Assembly: GCA_028707255.1 (NCBI GenBank)
Contig: JAQTUQ010000011.1
Span: forward strand, 1 to 46,420
Direction: 5' to 3'
DNA from: Dehalococcoidales bacterium
GTDB taxonomy: Bacteria; Chloroflexota; Dehalococcoidia; Dehalococcoidales; UBA5627
Length of the DNA: 46,420 nt
Shown: one piece after another, positions 22,616 through 32,165 of the stretch
Layout of the letters: every line of letters begins with the position of its first letter
Position numbering within the stretch: position 1 is the stretch's first letter
Notes under the pieces: generated by a model
The model's database searches: none
What the model was told of the DNA's origin: nothing
Seen by the model: only the letters and a program-made list of their open reading frames with translations
Made by a program: the position numbers and the translations under genes

Positions 22616-25105
22616 ATGGCAAAGACTACAGCAAAAACGACTCCCAAAAAACAGGTTAAACCGAAAGCGGCTAAACCCAGTGTGAAAAAGAATAATAAAA
22701 AAGCGATTCCGCAGAAAAGAATAAAATCTCGCAGCGGAGTTTCACCCGTAAAGTCTTTCTTCGGGTTTCTGTTTTCGAAATGGGTGCGCCGCACAATCCT
22801 GTTAATCGCCATCCTGGCCCTGCTTTTTTGGCAGTGGGATAACATTTATGATTGGATTACTGTCACCGTTACCGACACCATCGGGGTTCTGGGGTGGGGC
22901 TTAATCCTTATCGCGCTGGCAATCATAATCATTATTTTTGTTATTTACCGTAAACCGATCGGCGCTTTCATAGCTCGCTATAAGCTCTACCTCTGGAACA
23001 AGTGGCTGGGCGGAGCCGCCATCTTCTTTGCCGTCTGGGGGATACTGGGACTTTTCGATGTCGGCGGCAGCTTCGGACGCCTTATCGTCAGCTATGATAC
23101 GGCTGCCGGCATTTTCATGGTAATTGGTTTATTCGTACTGGGCATTATCTTGATTGCGCCACGCGCCTGCCTGCATGGCTGGGTAAAATTCTCCATGTGG
23201 ATTACAAAGCCGTTCACTTCGCCGGCAACGCAGGTTAAGCCTGAAAAGCCGGGCTATCAGCCTCCGCTGCAATCTACCGATTACTACAATAAGAAGTTCG
23301 GCGAAAAGAAGACCGTACCCACACCGGATGTTTTGCTGGTTAAAGAGCAAACCGCAAAAGCTGCGCCTGTCAGCGAGCCGGTAAAGCGTGAGCCGCTAAC
23401 GGATAAAATCGTACCGCCGAAGGTTTTGATACCCCCCGAAGTCGACAGAAAAAAACCGGTTGCCGATTCGCTGGTTGCCGAGGCAATGAAGAACAAGCAG
23501 GAAGCCGAAGCGGTGGCGGCGCAACCGAGACCGGAAAAGAGCGAAAAAGCGGAGAAAGCCGATATCACACAGGTGGCGCAGGATGTCTGGCGCAAATATG
23601 GACAGTCCTCTTCGCTGGTAATGGTGGACGGCTGGAAATTGCCGCCCATCGATATACTGGATAAAGCCATCGAGTTGGAATACGGGCAGGCGGATAATGC
23701 CCTGCGCGCCAGGAAAATCGACGAAGCGCTGGCAAGCTACGGCGTCGATGCCAGGGTAATCCAGATTAACGTAGGTCCTACCGTTACCCAGTTTGAAATC
23801 GAACCGGGCTGGGACGTAAAAACCAGGCTGGTTAAGGAAAGGGACGAAAACGGCAACATCAGAGAGAGAATCGAAGAGATTTCGCGCACCAGAGTCAAGG
23901 TGGATAAGATTACTTCCCTTTCAAACGACCTGGCGCTGGCCTTGGCATCACCGACTATCAGGATTGAAGCCCCGATTCCGGGCAAATCCGCTGTCGGTAT
24001 CGAGGTTCCCAATTCCTCTTTCGGTACCGTCAGCCTGCGCAGCGTTATCGAGAGCAACAACTTCCAGAAGCTGCTGGCAAAATCCAAGCTGGCAATGGCT
24101 CTCGGTAAGGGGGCGGGCGGTGAATCCATAGCCGGCGACCTCGCTAAAATGCCTCACCTCTTAATAGCCGGCGCTACCGGAAGCGGCAAGACCGTCTGTT
24201 TGAATGCCGTTATTTCCTGTATTCTGATGTGCAATACGCCTTATGATACCAGGATGATTATGATAGACCCCAAGAGGGTGGAGTTGGTGCAGTTCAACAG
24301 CCTGCCGCACCTGTCTACACCGGTTATTGTGGATACCAACAAGGCTGTGAATGCCTTGCGCTGGCTGAACCAGGAAATGGATTTACGCTATCAGAAACTG
24401 GCGGCCGCCTCGGCGCGTAATATAGAAGGCTATAACAAGAACAAGACCGGCAAGGACAAGATGCCGAATATTATTTTGATTATAGATGAGCTGGCAGACC
24501 TGATGATGGCCGGATTCGACGAAGTCGAGCATATACTCTGCCGTCTGGCACAGCTTGCCCGCGCAATCGGTATTCACCTGGTGGTAGCGACACAACGTCC
24601 CTCGGTGGATGTTGTTACCGGTTTGATTAAAGCCAACTTCCCGACGCGCATCAGTTTTGCCGTTACCTCGCAGGTAGACTCGCGCACCATTTTAGATATG
24701 GTAGGCGCGGAGAAACTGCTGGGCAAGGGCGATATGTTATATATGCCGACCGAGGAATCGAAGCCCAAGCGTCTGCAGGGCTGCTTCATTTCCGATTCCG
24801 AAATCGAAAGGCTGGTTTATTTCTGGAACAACCAGAAACCCGAGGAAATCGGGGCTGAAGCTGCCAGCCCTTTGAAGCTGGACGAGATAGTTATTCCTGA
24901 TACCGTTACCGCAGGAAGGAAAGATGCCTACCCCAAAGACCCGTTGCTTGGCGAAGCGTTGGAACTGGCGAAAGAACACGAGCAGGTATCCACTTCTTAT
25001 CTGCAGCGCAAACTGCACATCGGCTACCCCAGAGCCGCCAGGCTGATGGAACAGCTCGAGGAAGAACTGGGGAAGGTCATCGACGATGGAGGGGCGGAGG
25101 CGTAG
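22616..25105 (+). CDS. ftsK: DNA translocase FtsK/SpoIIIE
   Basis: 829 residues. Pumps chromosomal DNA through the closing septum. The basic N-terminus (first 60 residues rich in Lys) is followed by four hydrophobic helices between about 60 and 205, a Pro/Glu/Lys linker (210-320), the alpha and beta motor domains with Walker A GATGSGKT (519-526), Walker B LIIDELADLMM, and the sequence ATQRPSVDVVTG. The last 60 residues (DPLLGEALELAKEHEQVSTSYLQRKLHIGYPRAARLMEQLE) are the gamma winged helix that reads KOPS/SRS-type DNA guides. GGACGGTG precedes the ATG. An AT-only palindrome lies between it and the RNase J gene. Confidence 0.95.
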   Translation: MAKTTAKTTPKKQVKPKAAKPSVKKNNKKAIPQKRIKSRSGVSPVKSFFGFLFSKWVRRTILLIAILALLFWQWDNIYDWITVTVTDTIGVLGWGLILIALAIIIIIFVIYRKPIGAFIARYKLYLWNKWLGGAAIFFAVWGILGLFDVGGSFGRLIVSYDTAAGIFMVIGLFVLGIILIAPRACLHGWVKFSMWITKPFTSPATQVKPEKPGYQPPLQSTDYYNKKFGEKKTVPTPDVLLVKEQTAKAAPVSEPVKREPLTDKIVPPKVLIPPEVDRKKPVADSLVAEAMKNKQEAEAVAAQPRPEKSEKAEKADITQVAQDVWRKYGQSSSLVMVDGWKLPPIDILDKAIELEYGQADNALRARKIDEALASYGVDARVIQINVGPTVTQFEIEPGWDVKTRLVKERDENGNIRERIEEISRTRVKVDKITSLSNDLALALASPTIRIEAPIPGKSAVGIEVPNSSFGTVSLRSVIESNNFQKLLAKSKLAMALGKGAGGESIAGDLAKMPHLLIAGATGSGKTVCLNAVISCILMCNTPYDTRMIMIDPKRVELVQFNSLPHLSTPVIVDTNKAVNALRWLNQEMDLRYQKLAAASARNIEGYNKNKTGKDKMPNIILIIDELADLMMAGFDEVEHILCRLAQLARAIGIHLVVATQRPSVDVVTGLIKANFPTRISFAVTSQVDSRTILDMVGAEKLLGKGDMLYMPTEESKPKRLQGCFISDSEIERLVYFWNNQKPEEIGAEAASPLKLDEIVIPDTVTAGRKDAYPKDPLLGEALELAKEHEQVSTSYLQRKLHIGYPRAARLMEQLEEELGKVIDDGGAEA

Positions 25106-25160
25106 GGGATTACGCCACGACATATCAGCGATAAATATATAGCGGGAAGGGGTACCGGAC

Positions 25161-25652
25161 ATGTTTCGCTATGTGCATACGAATATTATAGCCAAAGATG
25201 TCGCAAAGCTGATCGATTTCTACAAGACCGTACTTCACTGTAAAAGCATTGACCAGACGCGCGACCTGCGCGGGGAGTGGTTAGATAAGCTTACCGGCTT
25301 AAAACAAGCCCACATTTCAGGAGAACACCTTCTTTTACCCGGTTACGAAAACGACCACCCGACGCTCGAGATATTTTCATACGACACGCTGAAAGAATCT
25401 ATAGGTTCTGAGATTAACCGGCTCGGCTATGCACATATAGCTTTCGAAGTAGACGACGTGGCAGCAACTTTGGCAGAAATCCTTAATGCAGGCGGCAGTT
25501 GTGTCGGCGATATGGTTACCGCTGCATATCCGAACGGAATGGAGGCTGTGATTGTTTACGCCAGAGACCCGGAAGGCAATATCGTCGAACTGCAAAGCTG
25601 GAGACCGATAAGAACAGGTGGGGGCGAAGGGATAGGCCTAAATAGCATATGA
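25161..25652 (+). CDS. VOC-family (glyoxalase-like) protein
   Basis: 163 residues built from two beta-alpha-beta-beta-beta units: [26 protein letters not shown] at the start and [26 protein letters not shown] in the middle. Candidate metal ligands are H6, a Glu in TLEIFSY, H in YAHIAFEV and E in GNIVELQSW. The family covers glyoxalases, epimerases and ring-cleaving dioxygenases, and the substrate cannot be read from sequence. RBS GGAAGGGG lies upstream. The 3' end overlaps the convergent DUF5131 gene by 15 bases. Confidence 0.85.
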   Translation: MFRYVHTNIIAKDVAKLIDFYKTVLHCKSIDQTRDLRGEWLDKLTGLKQAHISGEHLLLPGYENDHPTLEIFSYDTLKESIGSEINRLGYAHIAFEVDDVAATLAEILNAGGSCVGDMVTAAYPNGMEAVIVYARDPEGNIVELQSWRPIRTGGGEGIGLNSI

Positions 25653-26363
25653 GAACTGGGATGGCATTTCATCCCACGTACGGCCATTAAGCTCCCTACC
25701 CGCTTTCTTTTTATTTACACCACCCCATTGTTTAAAAAAGAAAGGAACTCCGCTTTCTTGGCATTGGTTACGAATATCTATAACCCAAGATTTTTGCATT
25801 GGTCTTGCTTTAGGGCCTGACTCACCACCAACTATAACCCAATCGATATTAGCCAAATTAATATTAGTTATCTGACTAAGAAGCGGCTCTAATGATAAAA
25901 ACTTTATATGTGCCCCTGTATTTTGTAAATGCTGAATACGATATTTGTAATCTTGTTCCTCTACAGTAACACCCATCCATATATTCGACTTCCAAGGTAA
26001 TTTAGGGCTAAGAACCTCTAACCTTTCTGCTCTTTTTGTAAGTATTTGATAATTATGCCAGTTTGCCCGACACATTACATCGAAAACACGGAGGATAAAA
26101 TCCTCTGGAACATCTTCATGGAATAAATCACTCATGGAATTAACAAATATGGTTTGTGGCTTCTTCCATTTCAAAGGAAGCTCCAAGGCATTTTCATGCA
26201 TTGTTATATTAAACCCATTAACATAATTCGGATTCCCCATCGCTTTTAATCTCAATGCCATTCTCTCAGCATAACAATTAACGCAACCCGAGCTAATTTT
26301 TGTACATCCGGTCAACGGATTCCAAGTCGATTCTGTCCATTCTATAGAAGATGATAAAGCCAT
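25638..26363 (-). CDS. Phage Gp37/Gp68 (DUF5131) three-Cys protein
   Basis: 241 residues. The N-terminal [14 protein letters not shown] then [16 protein letters not shown] gives a C20-x6-C27-x2-C30 triad, the three-Cys motif of PF07505. It resembles a radical SAM cluster site with changed spacing. Further signs are [41 protein letters not shown] and WVIVGGESG. The fold is thus probably a radical SAM-like barrel. It lies four bases after the tcmP gene, the partner that defines this pair across many bacteria and phages. The region is much richer in A+T than its neighbours, pointing to recent transfer. The biological role of the pair is not established. Confidence 0.9.
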   Translation of the reverse strand: MALSSSIEWTESTWNPLTGCTKISSGCVNCYAERMALRLKAMGNPNYVNGFNITMHENALELPLKWKKPQTIFVNSMSDLFHEDVPEDFILRVFDVMCRANWHNYQILTKRAERLEVLSPKLPWKSNIWMGVTVEEQDYKYRIQHLQNTGAHIKFLSLEPLLSQITNINLANIDWVIVGGESGPKARPMQKSWVIDIRNQCQESGVPFFFKQWGGVNKKKAGRELNGRTWDEMPSQFSYAI

Positions 26364-26367
26364 ATTA

Positions 26368-27201
26368 TTATCCTTGATTTCGGTATTTTTTAAAAATATC
26401 GTTTACTATTTTATTACCAGTATCATTTTGCGAGGCAAAAAATAAATAATAAACTATGTTATTTAAAGAATTTCGCATTGGTAATGGATTTGATACATTT
26501 TTAAAACCTGCTATACATTTTAATCTATCTTTAAATGCCATAGCAATTGATTTATTAGATTCCTTGTTATTATGTATATCTCCAAACATATCTATAGTAG
26601 ATGAATACGCAACATCTCTCCAAGAATCATCACCCCAGAATTCATTCATCCTAATAATATCGGATTGTCCAATTCCTGCTGTATTCTTTGTCCATAATAC
26701 ACTACGATTCATTGCCATTACTGGGAAATTAAGAAAAATCTCTATGCTTTGCATTTTCCCAGCTTTTTCGATTACTTCCCATCTCAAATCTAACCCATAA
26801 GGGTCTAATAAACACAGCCCTCTACGATAATCCCCATATTTAATATAAGGAAATACTTCTTCAATTAATTTTTTATTACAATCACCCTCTAATATGTGAA
26901 CATCTTCTCTTCCTAAAGTAATTTTCTGAAGATTGGCTACTTTTTCTCCGTTAATATCAATAAAATAATATTCTTTAAAAGGAGGAGTAATTGCTAACGC
27001 TCTCTGCGGACTACCAGAAATGCGATTCTGTGTATTTTTTAAAATATGTTCACCTGCCCCAGCAAAAGCATCTACATATATATGATGTAGCGAAGGGTTT
27101 ACCCATTTTGATAGTATTAGAGAATAAGAACTAGCATATTTCTCAATAATATCTAACTTTATTTGTGACCAATAACCAATTTCATCAAACTTTAATGTCA
27201 T
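26368..27201 (-). CDS. tcmP: Three-Cys-motif partner protein TcmP
   Basis: 277 residues. A Rossmann-type fold with a methyltransferase-like loop, [13 protein letters not shown] (D44-AFAGAG), a second acidic strand [18 protein letters not shown], and [11 protein letters not shown] with D133-P-Y-G, which resembles the DPPY motif of amino-methyltransferases of DNA. The last part (residues 190-277) is Asn/Lys-rich. It precedes the DUF5131 gene by four bases on the same strand. A TGG-TACAAT extended -10 lies on the minus strand at 27277-27272. AT-rich like its partner. A nucleic-acid modification role is an inference from the motifs. Confidence 0.88.
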   Translation of the reverse strand: MTLKFDEIGYWSQIKLDIIEKYASSYSLILSKWVNPSLHHIYVDAFAGAGEHILKNTQNRISGSPQRALAITPPFKEYYFIDINGEKVANLQKITLGREDVHILEGDCNKKLIEEVFPYIKYGDYRRGLCLLDPYGLDLRWEVIEKAGKMQSIEIFLNFPVMAMNRSVLWTKNTAGIGQSDIIRMNEFWGDDSWRDVAYSSTIDMFGDIHNNKESNKSIAMAFKDRLKCIAGFKNVSNPLPMRNSLNNIVYYLFFASQNDTGNKIVNDIFKKYRNQG

Positions 27202-27762
27202 TTTAATTTACAACTGACCATTACCCTAAAAAATATCCACCATCACATACGACTTATCCATCAGTCATTTAATTGTACCACATTTGTCAATACCTAATGC
27301 CAGTTGTCACCTCCACACCACCCAGATAACTAGCCCTGTTTGATTGATTATCGAATGGCATTTAGATCCTTCACTACATTCAGGATGACAGGGAAAAATA
27401 ATATTTCCGTTCGCCCTGAGCGTGTCGAAGGGTTTATAGAACGGGAATATTAATACAATTAATTTTCGACGCCGCTATGGTTCGACAGGCTCACCACGAA
27501 CGGCTTTTGAGTGTTTATTCCGCCTCCACAGATGCTTCGTTCGACCACCACGAACTCAGCATGACAATACAACTTACAAAACAGTTAGTCCTTAATCCAT
27601 CATTCCCGACTTGTCGGGACTTCCCTAAGGGGAAGCCTGTTTAAGTCATAATTAAACGCAATTCATCCTTCCCTCGGGGGAAGGTGTCGAGCAAAGCGAG
27701 ACGGATGAGGGTCATAAATGGCTGATATGAATTATATTAAGTTATAGTGTCAAAAAGAGAAC
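27202..27762. repeat. Intergenic region of dispersed palindromic repeats
   Basis: No gene is visible. From 27402 to 27504 lies an element with ends like CCGTTCGCCCTGAGCGTGTC and GACAGGCTCACCACGAACGG. A near copy in the opposite direction lies at 30107-30198, on the other side of uvrB. At 27606-27716 lies a different element (GTCGGGACTTCCCTAAGGGG, CCTTCCCTCGGGGGAAGG, ACGGATGAGGG) of the family also seen near 19425 and 40859. The first 130 bases hold the tcmP promoter region. Confidence 0.7.
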
Positions 27763-27915
27763 TTACTTCTTCTTTCTGGCTAACCTCTTGAAAAGGGAAT
27801 CGATGTAAACCCTTGCAGTGCTCTTGCCGTGCTTCTGCATGGCTTCTTTCTTATTTGCCAGTTTTCTTTCGCGGCGTTCCTGCTTTGTTTCGATTACAAC
27901 ATCTTCATCGTTCAT
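27763..27915 (-). CDS. 50-residue basic protein coupled to uvrB
   Basis: The ATG at 27915 overlaps the uvrB stop as ATGA, which indicates translational coupling and a real gene. The product begins acidic ([11 protein letters not shown]) and then is strongly basic ([29 protein letters not shown]), with a middle segment [14 protein letters not shown]. Probably helical and able to bind nucleic acid. I do not recognise the family. Its place suggests a role with the excision-repair protein. Confidence 0.7.
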   Translation of the reverse strand: MNDEDVVIETKQERRERKLANKKEAMQKHGKSTARVYIDSLFKRLARKKK

Positions 27916-29903
27916 TGCGGCAACTCCTTTACAATAAGTTCTCTCCTTAGTTCAACAATGCGGTCGCGCAGTAATGCGGCTTTTTCGAATTCCATGTTTT
28001 TGGCTAAGGCCTTCATCTGCTTTTCCAGTTCTTTTATCAGGCGCGCGATGTCCTCTTTTGTACGGGGAATAGCAGTATACTCCATTTTCGGCTCGGCAGC
28101 AACCCCCACCCGGACGCGCTCGGTGATGTCCTTGATGGCTTTTTTGATGCCCTGCGGGGTGATGTTGTGCTCGGCATTGTAGGCTTCCTGAATGCGGCGG
28201 CGGCGCTGGATTTCATCGATAGCGCGCTGCATCGAACCGGTAATAGTATCGGCATACATGATGACATGCCCGTCGATATGGCGCGCCGCCCTGCCCATCG
28301 TCTGGATGAGAGCGCCCTCCGAGCGCAGGAAGCCTTCCTTGTCGGCATCCAGTATGGCAACCAGGCTGACCTCCGGCAGGTCCAAACCCTCGCGTAAAAG
28401 GTTGATACCCACCACCACGTCATAGACTCCGAGACGCAGGTCGCGCAGGATTTCCACGCGCTCGAATGTCTCGATTTCGGAGTGCAGATACTGGGTTTTA
28501 ACGTCCATCTCGATAAGGTAATCCGCCAGCTTCTCCGCCAGCACCTTCGTCAGCGTGGTAACCAGGCAGCGCTCTTTCTTAGCCACCCTGAGCCTGATTT
28601 GAGCTAATAAATCGTCAATTTGACCGTTTGTAGGTTTGATTTCGATAGTCGGCTCCAGAAGCCCGGTAGGACGTACCAGTTGTTCGACTATCTGAGAACT
28701 ATTCTTCAATTCGTATTCGGCAGGCGTCGCCGAGGTAAATATGACCTGTTTGATGCGCGCCTGAAACTCATCGAAATTCAAAGGACGGTTATCCAGCGCC
28801 GAAGGCAGCCTGAATCCATAATCTACCAGCGTTTCCTTGCGCGAGCGGTCGCCGTTGTACATGCCGCGTATTTGAGGCACCGTCATGTGCGATTCGTCTA
28901 TGATAAGAAGGAAATCCTCCGGGAAATAATCCAGCAGTGTATAGGGAGAACTGCCTGGCGCGCGCTGCGAGAGGTGGCGCGAGTAGTTTTCAACGCCGTT
29001 GCAGTAGCCGGCTTCCGCCAGCATTTCGAGATCGTAATTGGTGCGCTGTTCCAGCCGCGCCGCCTCCAGCACCTTCCCCTGCTTCTGAAACTCCTCCAGT
29101 CTTTCGACTAATTCCTGCTTGATGGTTTCGATTGCTAAAACCAGTTTTTCCCGCGAGGTGACGAAGTGTTTAGCCGGATAGATATCGATTTTATCCAGAA
29201 CAGCCAGGAATTCCCCGCTGAGCGGGTCGATCCTGACGATGCGCTCGACTTCGTCGCCGAAGAACTCGATGCGTAAAGCAATATCCTCGTAAGCCGGCTG
29301 GATTTCCAATGTATCGCCGCGAATGCGGAACTTGCCGCGCGAAAAATCGATGTCGTTGCGCTCGTACTGCATATCCACCAGTTTACGCAGAACTCCGTTG
29401 CGTTCATACAGTTGCCCCTTTTCGAGGCTGAGGACAAAGCTGCGATATTCATCCGGTTCTCCCAACCCGTAGATACAGGAGACGGAGGCAACGATAACCA
29501 CATCGCGCCGCTCGAAGAGCGAACGGGTGGCGGCATTGCGCAGCTTGTCGATTTCCTCGTTGATATCGATTTCCTTTTCGATATAGGTATCGGTGCGCGG
29601 TATATACGCCTCCGGCTGGTAGTAATCATAATAGCTGACGAAGTACTCGACGGCATTTTCGGGGAAAAACTCCTTGAACTCGGAGTAAAGCTGCGCCGCC
29701 AGCGTCTTGTTGTGGCTGATGACCAGCGTCGGCCACTGCACACGTTCGATGACGTTGGCCATAGCAAAGGTTTTGCCGCTGCCGGTAACACCCAGCAGGG
29801 TTTGTCCTTTATAATCTTTATTGAGACCGTCAACCAGTTTTTCCACTGCCTGAGGCTGGTCGCCGGTCAAACCGAAATCGGAGACGATTTTGAATTGTGG
29901 CAT
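27912..29903 (-). CDS. uvrB: Excinuclease ABC subunit B
   Basis: 663 residues from the ATG at 29903 ([20 protein letters not shown]); a longer frame from 29975 would start inside the promoter. UvrB opens DNA at a lesion handed over by UvrA and positions UvrC. Seen here: Walker A GVTGSGKT (38-45), the beta-hairpin [37 protein letters not shown] and [31 protein letters not shown] of the helicase core, and the C-terminal UVR motif ([21 protein letters not shown]) for UvrC contact. There is no ribosome site; a promoter ends six bases before the ATG, so the mRNA is probably leaderless. Confidence 0.96.
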   Translation of the reverse strand: MPQFKIVSDFGLTGDQPQAVEKLVDGLNKDYKGQTLLGVTGSGKTFAMANVIERVQWPTLVISHNKTLAAQLYSEFKEFFPENAVEYFVSYYDYYQPEAYIPRTDTYIEKEIDINEEIDKLRNAATRSLFERRDVVIVASVSCIYGLGEPDEYRSFVLSLEKGQLYERNGVLRKLVDMQYERNDIDFSRGKFRIRGDTLEIQPAYEDIALRIEFFGDEVERIVRIDPLSGEFLAVLDKIDIYPAKHFVTSREKLVLAIETIKQELVERLEEFQKQGKVLEAARLEQRTNYDLEMLAEAGYCNGVENYSRHLSQRAPGSSPYTLLDYFPEDFLLIIDESHMTVPQIRGMYNGDRSRKETLVDYGFRLPSALDNRPLNFDEFQARIKQVIFTSATPAEYELKNSSQIVEQLVRPTGLLEPTIEIKPTNGQIDDLLAQIRLRVAKKERCLVTTLTKVLAEKLADYLIEMDVKTQYLHSEIETFERVEILRDLRLGVYDVVVGINLLREGLDLPEVSLVAILDADKEGFLRSEGALIQTMGRAARHIDGHVIMYADTITGSMQRAIDEIQRRRRIQEAYNAEHNITPQGIKKAIKDITERVRVGVAAEPKMEYTAIPRTKEDIARLIKELEKQMKALAKNMEFEKAALLRDRIVELRRELIVKELPQ

Positions 29904-29909
29904 AATTAT

Positions 29910-29938
29910 AGTATAAATGTTAAAGAGGGGAGTGGCAA
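29910..29938 (-). promoter_or_regulatory. uvrB promoter giving a leaderless mRNA
   Basis: On the minus strand TTGCCA (29938-29933), exactly 17 bases, then TATACT (29915-29910), then six bases and the uvrB ATG at 29903. Both boxes match consensus at five of six positions. Transcription would begin at or next to the A of the start codon. Confidence 0.65.
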
Positions 29939-30251
29939 TGGCTGTTTGATAAAGACTGGCATTCCAGGATTCCAATTTACCGAAACATAGAATACAAAGA
30001 TAAGCAATCCGTTATTACCTCACCCTCCAACTCCCTCTCCGTAAACAGAGAAGGGGGCAGGGGGATGAGATTGACTATACTCCAACCACTCAGCATTCAG
30101 ATCAAAGCCGTTCGTGGTGAGCCTGTCGAACCATAGCGGCGAAATATTTAATCAGATTTCCGTTGAAACCCTTCGATAAACTCAGGGCGAGCGGAAATCT
30201 TTTTTCTCTACTCTCTGGGCATATTACTCTATTATGTATGATTTTCCCCCC
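29939..30251. repeat. Intergenic repeats on the other side of uvrB
   Basis: At 30018-30069 is a short element (CTCACCCTCCAACTCCCTCT, AGAAGGGGGCAGGGGGATGA). At 30107-30198 is the inverted near copy of the 27402-27504 element; the first 35 bases, read inward from the opposite ends, are identical. No gene is visible. Confidence 0.7.
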
Positions 30252-30279
30252 TTTACTCGATGTCCAACAGTGCTATAAT
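30252..30279 (+). promoter_or_regulatory. Promoter with extended -10
   Basis: TTTACT (30252-30257), 16 bases, TATAAT (30274-30279) preceded by TGC. It drives the small membrane gene at 30304. Confidence 0.55.
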
Positions 30280-30303
30280 GTCTGATATAAGGAAGGTGGA
30301 GAG

Positions 30304-30534
30304 ATGATAATAAACAGATTTCTGTCACCGAAAGGCTGGCGCGTAGTATCTCATTCCCTGCTGGCTGCCAACGCACTCGCCATTATTTATCTGCTGTCGC
30401 AAATGGCTTTCAACAATATTCAGCAGGGTAATTCGGTTAACTGGTGGGTCTGGGGCAGTGTATACGCTATTTTACTGTTTATAACCACCATCGGCAGCAT
30501 GCTGGCAAAAGCTGAGCTGACCGAGTGGCGATAA
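30304..30534 (+). CDS. Small two-helix membrane protein
   Basis: 76 residues. Two hydrophobic helices (about 14-37 and 46-68) are joined by a polar loop with Asn and Gln (NNIQQGNSVNWWVW). N-terminus basic (NRFLSPKGWR). AAGGTGGAG lies five bases before the ATG and a good promoter is just upstream, so the gene is real. Family not recognised. Confidence 0.7.
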   Translation: MIINRFLSPKGWRVVSHSLLAANALAIIYLLSQMAFNNIQQGNSVNWWVWGSVYAILLFITTIGSMLAKAELTEWR

Positions 30535-30677
30535 CTATTTAATCGATATTCCCGATGTTGTTATTCGCCGACCTGAACAGCACGGCTATATTTTAAAATC
30601 GACAAATAGCATTAATTTATTAAGCTTATCCGGATTATTCAATAACAACGGCTGATTGGAAGAGGAGGCTATAATAA

Positions 30678-31532
30678 ATGCATAAAGTAGCTGTGGTAAC
30701 CGACAGTGTCGCCGATATCCCCCCGCAACTGGCCGAAGAGCTCGGAATCACTATTGTCCCGCTCGTTCTCCGCTTCGGCACCGATGTTTACCGTGACAGC
30801 CTGGATATCAGCCCGGACGAATACTATGAAAAATTGACAACGGTAAAGGCGCTCCCCAAGACATCCGCACCCCCGCCGCTGGCTTTCTCGGAGATTTACG
30901 ACCGACTGGCTGAAAAGACGGACAGCATTTTATATATCGGGCTAAGTTCAAAATTAAGCGGCACCTTCCAGATTGCCACCCAATCGGTGTACCTGATGAA
31001 GAAAAAATGCCGAGTTGAACTTTTAGACTCGCAGTGGGCTGCCATGGCTCAGGGCTTTATAACAATTACCGCCGCCAGAGCAGCTATAGCCGGAGCCGGC
31101 CTCGATGAAACGCTTGCCATAGCCCGCCAAGCCATACCCAGGGTAGGTATATGCGCCGCTTTCGATACTCTCGAATACCTGGAGCGCGGCGGACGTATCG
31201 GCAAGGCGCAGGCTTTTCTGGGTTCATTGCTCAAGATAAACCCTATCATCGGTATAAAGGACGGAGAGGTGATTCCCCTGAGCAAGCAGCACTCCAGGGC
31301 TAAGGCGATAGACTATCTTTATCACTACGCCGCCGATAAGCCCGATATCGAAGCACTGGCGGTAGAATACGCTTCAGACCGAGGCGAAGCCGATAAACTG
31401 ATTGAAAGGTTAAAAGCAAAATTCCCGCATGTACCCGTTTACATTTCGCGTGCGACACCGGTTATGGGTACGCATACCGGCCCGGGGCTGATTGTGGTAT
31501 CTGTAATGACAAAAGGCAAGACCTGCCTATAG
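30678..31532 (+). CDS. DegV-family fatty-acid-binding protein
   Basis: 284 residues. DegV proteins bind a fatty acid; in Firmicutes the related FakB hands it to the kinase FakA for phospholipid synthesis. Seen here: VAVVTDSVADIPPQLAEELGITIVPL, TSAPPPLAFSEIYDRL, the ligand loop IGLSSKLSGTFQIA, FDTLEYLERGGRIGKAQAFLG and the final RATPVMGTHTGPGLI, all standard. AGAGGAGG lies 11 bases before the ATG. No FakA gene is next to it. Confidence 0.93.
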   Translation: MHKVAVVTDSVADIPPQLAEELGITIVPLVLRFGTDVYRDSLDISPDEYYEKLTTVKALPKTSAPPPLAFSEIYDRLAEKTDSILYIGLSSKLSGTFQIATQSVYLMKKKCRVELLDSQWAAMAQGFITITAARAAIAGAGLDETLAIARQAIPRVGICAAFDTLEYLERGGRIGKAQAFLGSLLKINPIIGIKDGEVIPLSKQHSRAKAIDYLYHYAADKPDIEALAVEYASDRGEADKLIERLKAKFPHVPVYISRATPVMGTHTGPGLIVVSVMTKGKTCL

Positions 31533-31674
31533 AAATTTCGGGATGATATTATAAGCAATCGATGGCTGGCTATTACAGTCATTCCCATAATCATGAATGG
31601 CATCAAATTCAATATTGATATATACTATATTCCTGTAAAAGTTTTATAGACTAGATATAACAAGGAGACCTATA

Positions 31675-32085
31675 ATGGCAAAAATGCCCCCGAGAGTAAT
31701 GGAAATGATTAACTCCAATCCCGTTCTGCCCAAGGTATTATGCACCTGCGATGCGGAAGGAAATTTAAATGCCGTCCCCAAAGGAACCTTGTATGCGCTG
31801 GACGCGGAAACGCTTGTTTTCGCCGATATCTGGGGATATAAAACCAACCAGAATCTGGAAGCCAATAAAAAAGTAGCGGTAACCGTCTTCAGTATTCAAA
31901 TGCTGCCAGTCGGTTATCAGGTTAAGGGTACTTTTCAGGGTTTTGAAACCGAGGGTGAGATTTACAATACCTACGCCAGGCATGTCAAAGAGCAGATAAA
32001 CATGGATATTCCGGCTGTGGGCGTCATCAAAGTGGATTCGGTTTTTACGCACTGCCTCCCGGAACCCGGCGTACAGCTTGCATAA
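31675..32085 (+). CDS. Pyridoxamine 5'-phosphate oxidase-like (split-barrel) protein
   Basis: 136 residues, a single split beta-barrel that likely binds FMN or another flavin. Signs: VLCTCDAEGNLNAVPKGTLYALDAETLVFADIWGYKTNQNLEANKKVAVTVF, where the NL-x-x-N-x-x-VAV segment is the usual FMN contact. Not a true PdxH, which is longer and has PLP-binding residues absent here. AAGGAGA precedes the ATG. Stands alone. Confidence 0.85.
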   Translation: MAKMPPRVMEMINSNPVLPKVLCTCDAEGNLNAVPKGTLYALDAETLVFADIWGYKTNQNLEANKKVAVTVFSIQMLPVGYQVKGTFQGFETEGEIYNTYARHVKEQINMDIPAVGVIKVDSVFTHCLPEPGVQLA

Positions 32086-32165
32086 TTAAATCCTGTTAAA
32101 GGGTTTGTAAAGTATACCCGTTTGCACTCGACTGCTTCGATAGAGCCCCGTATAAGTAAATAAGC

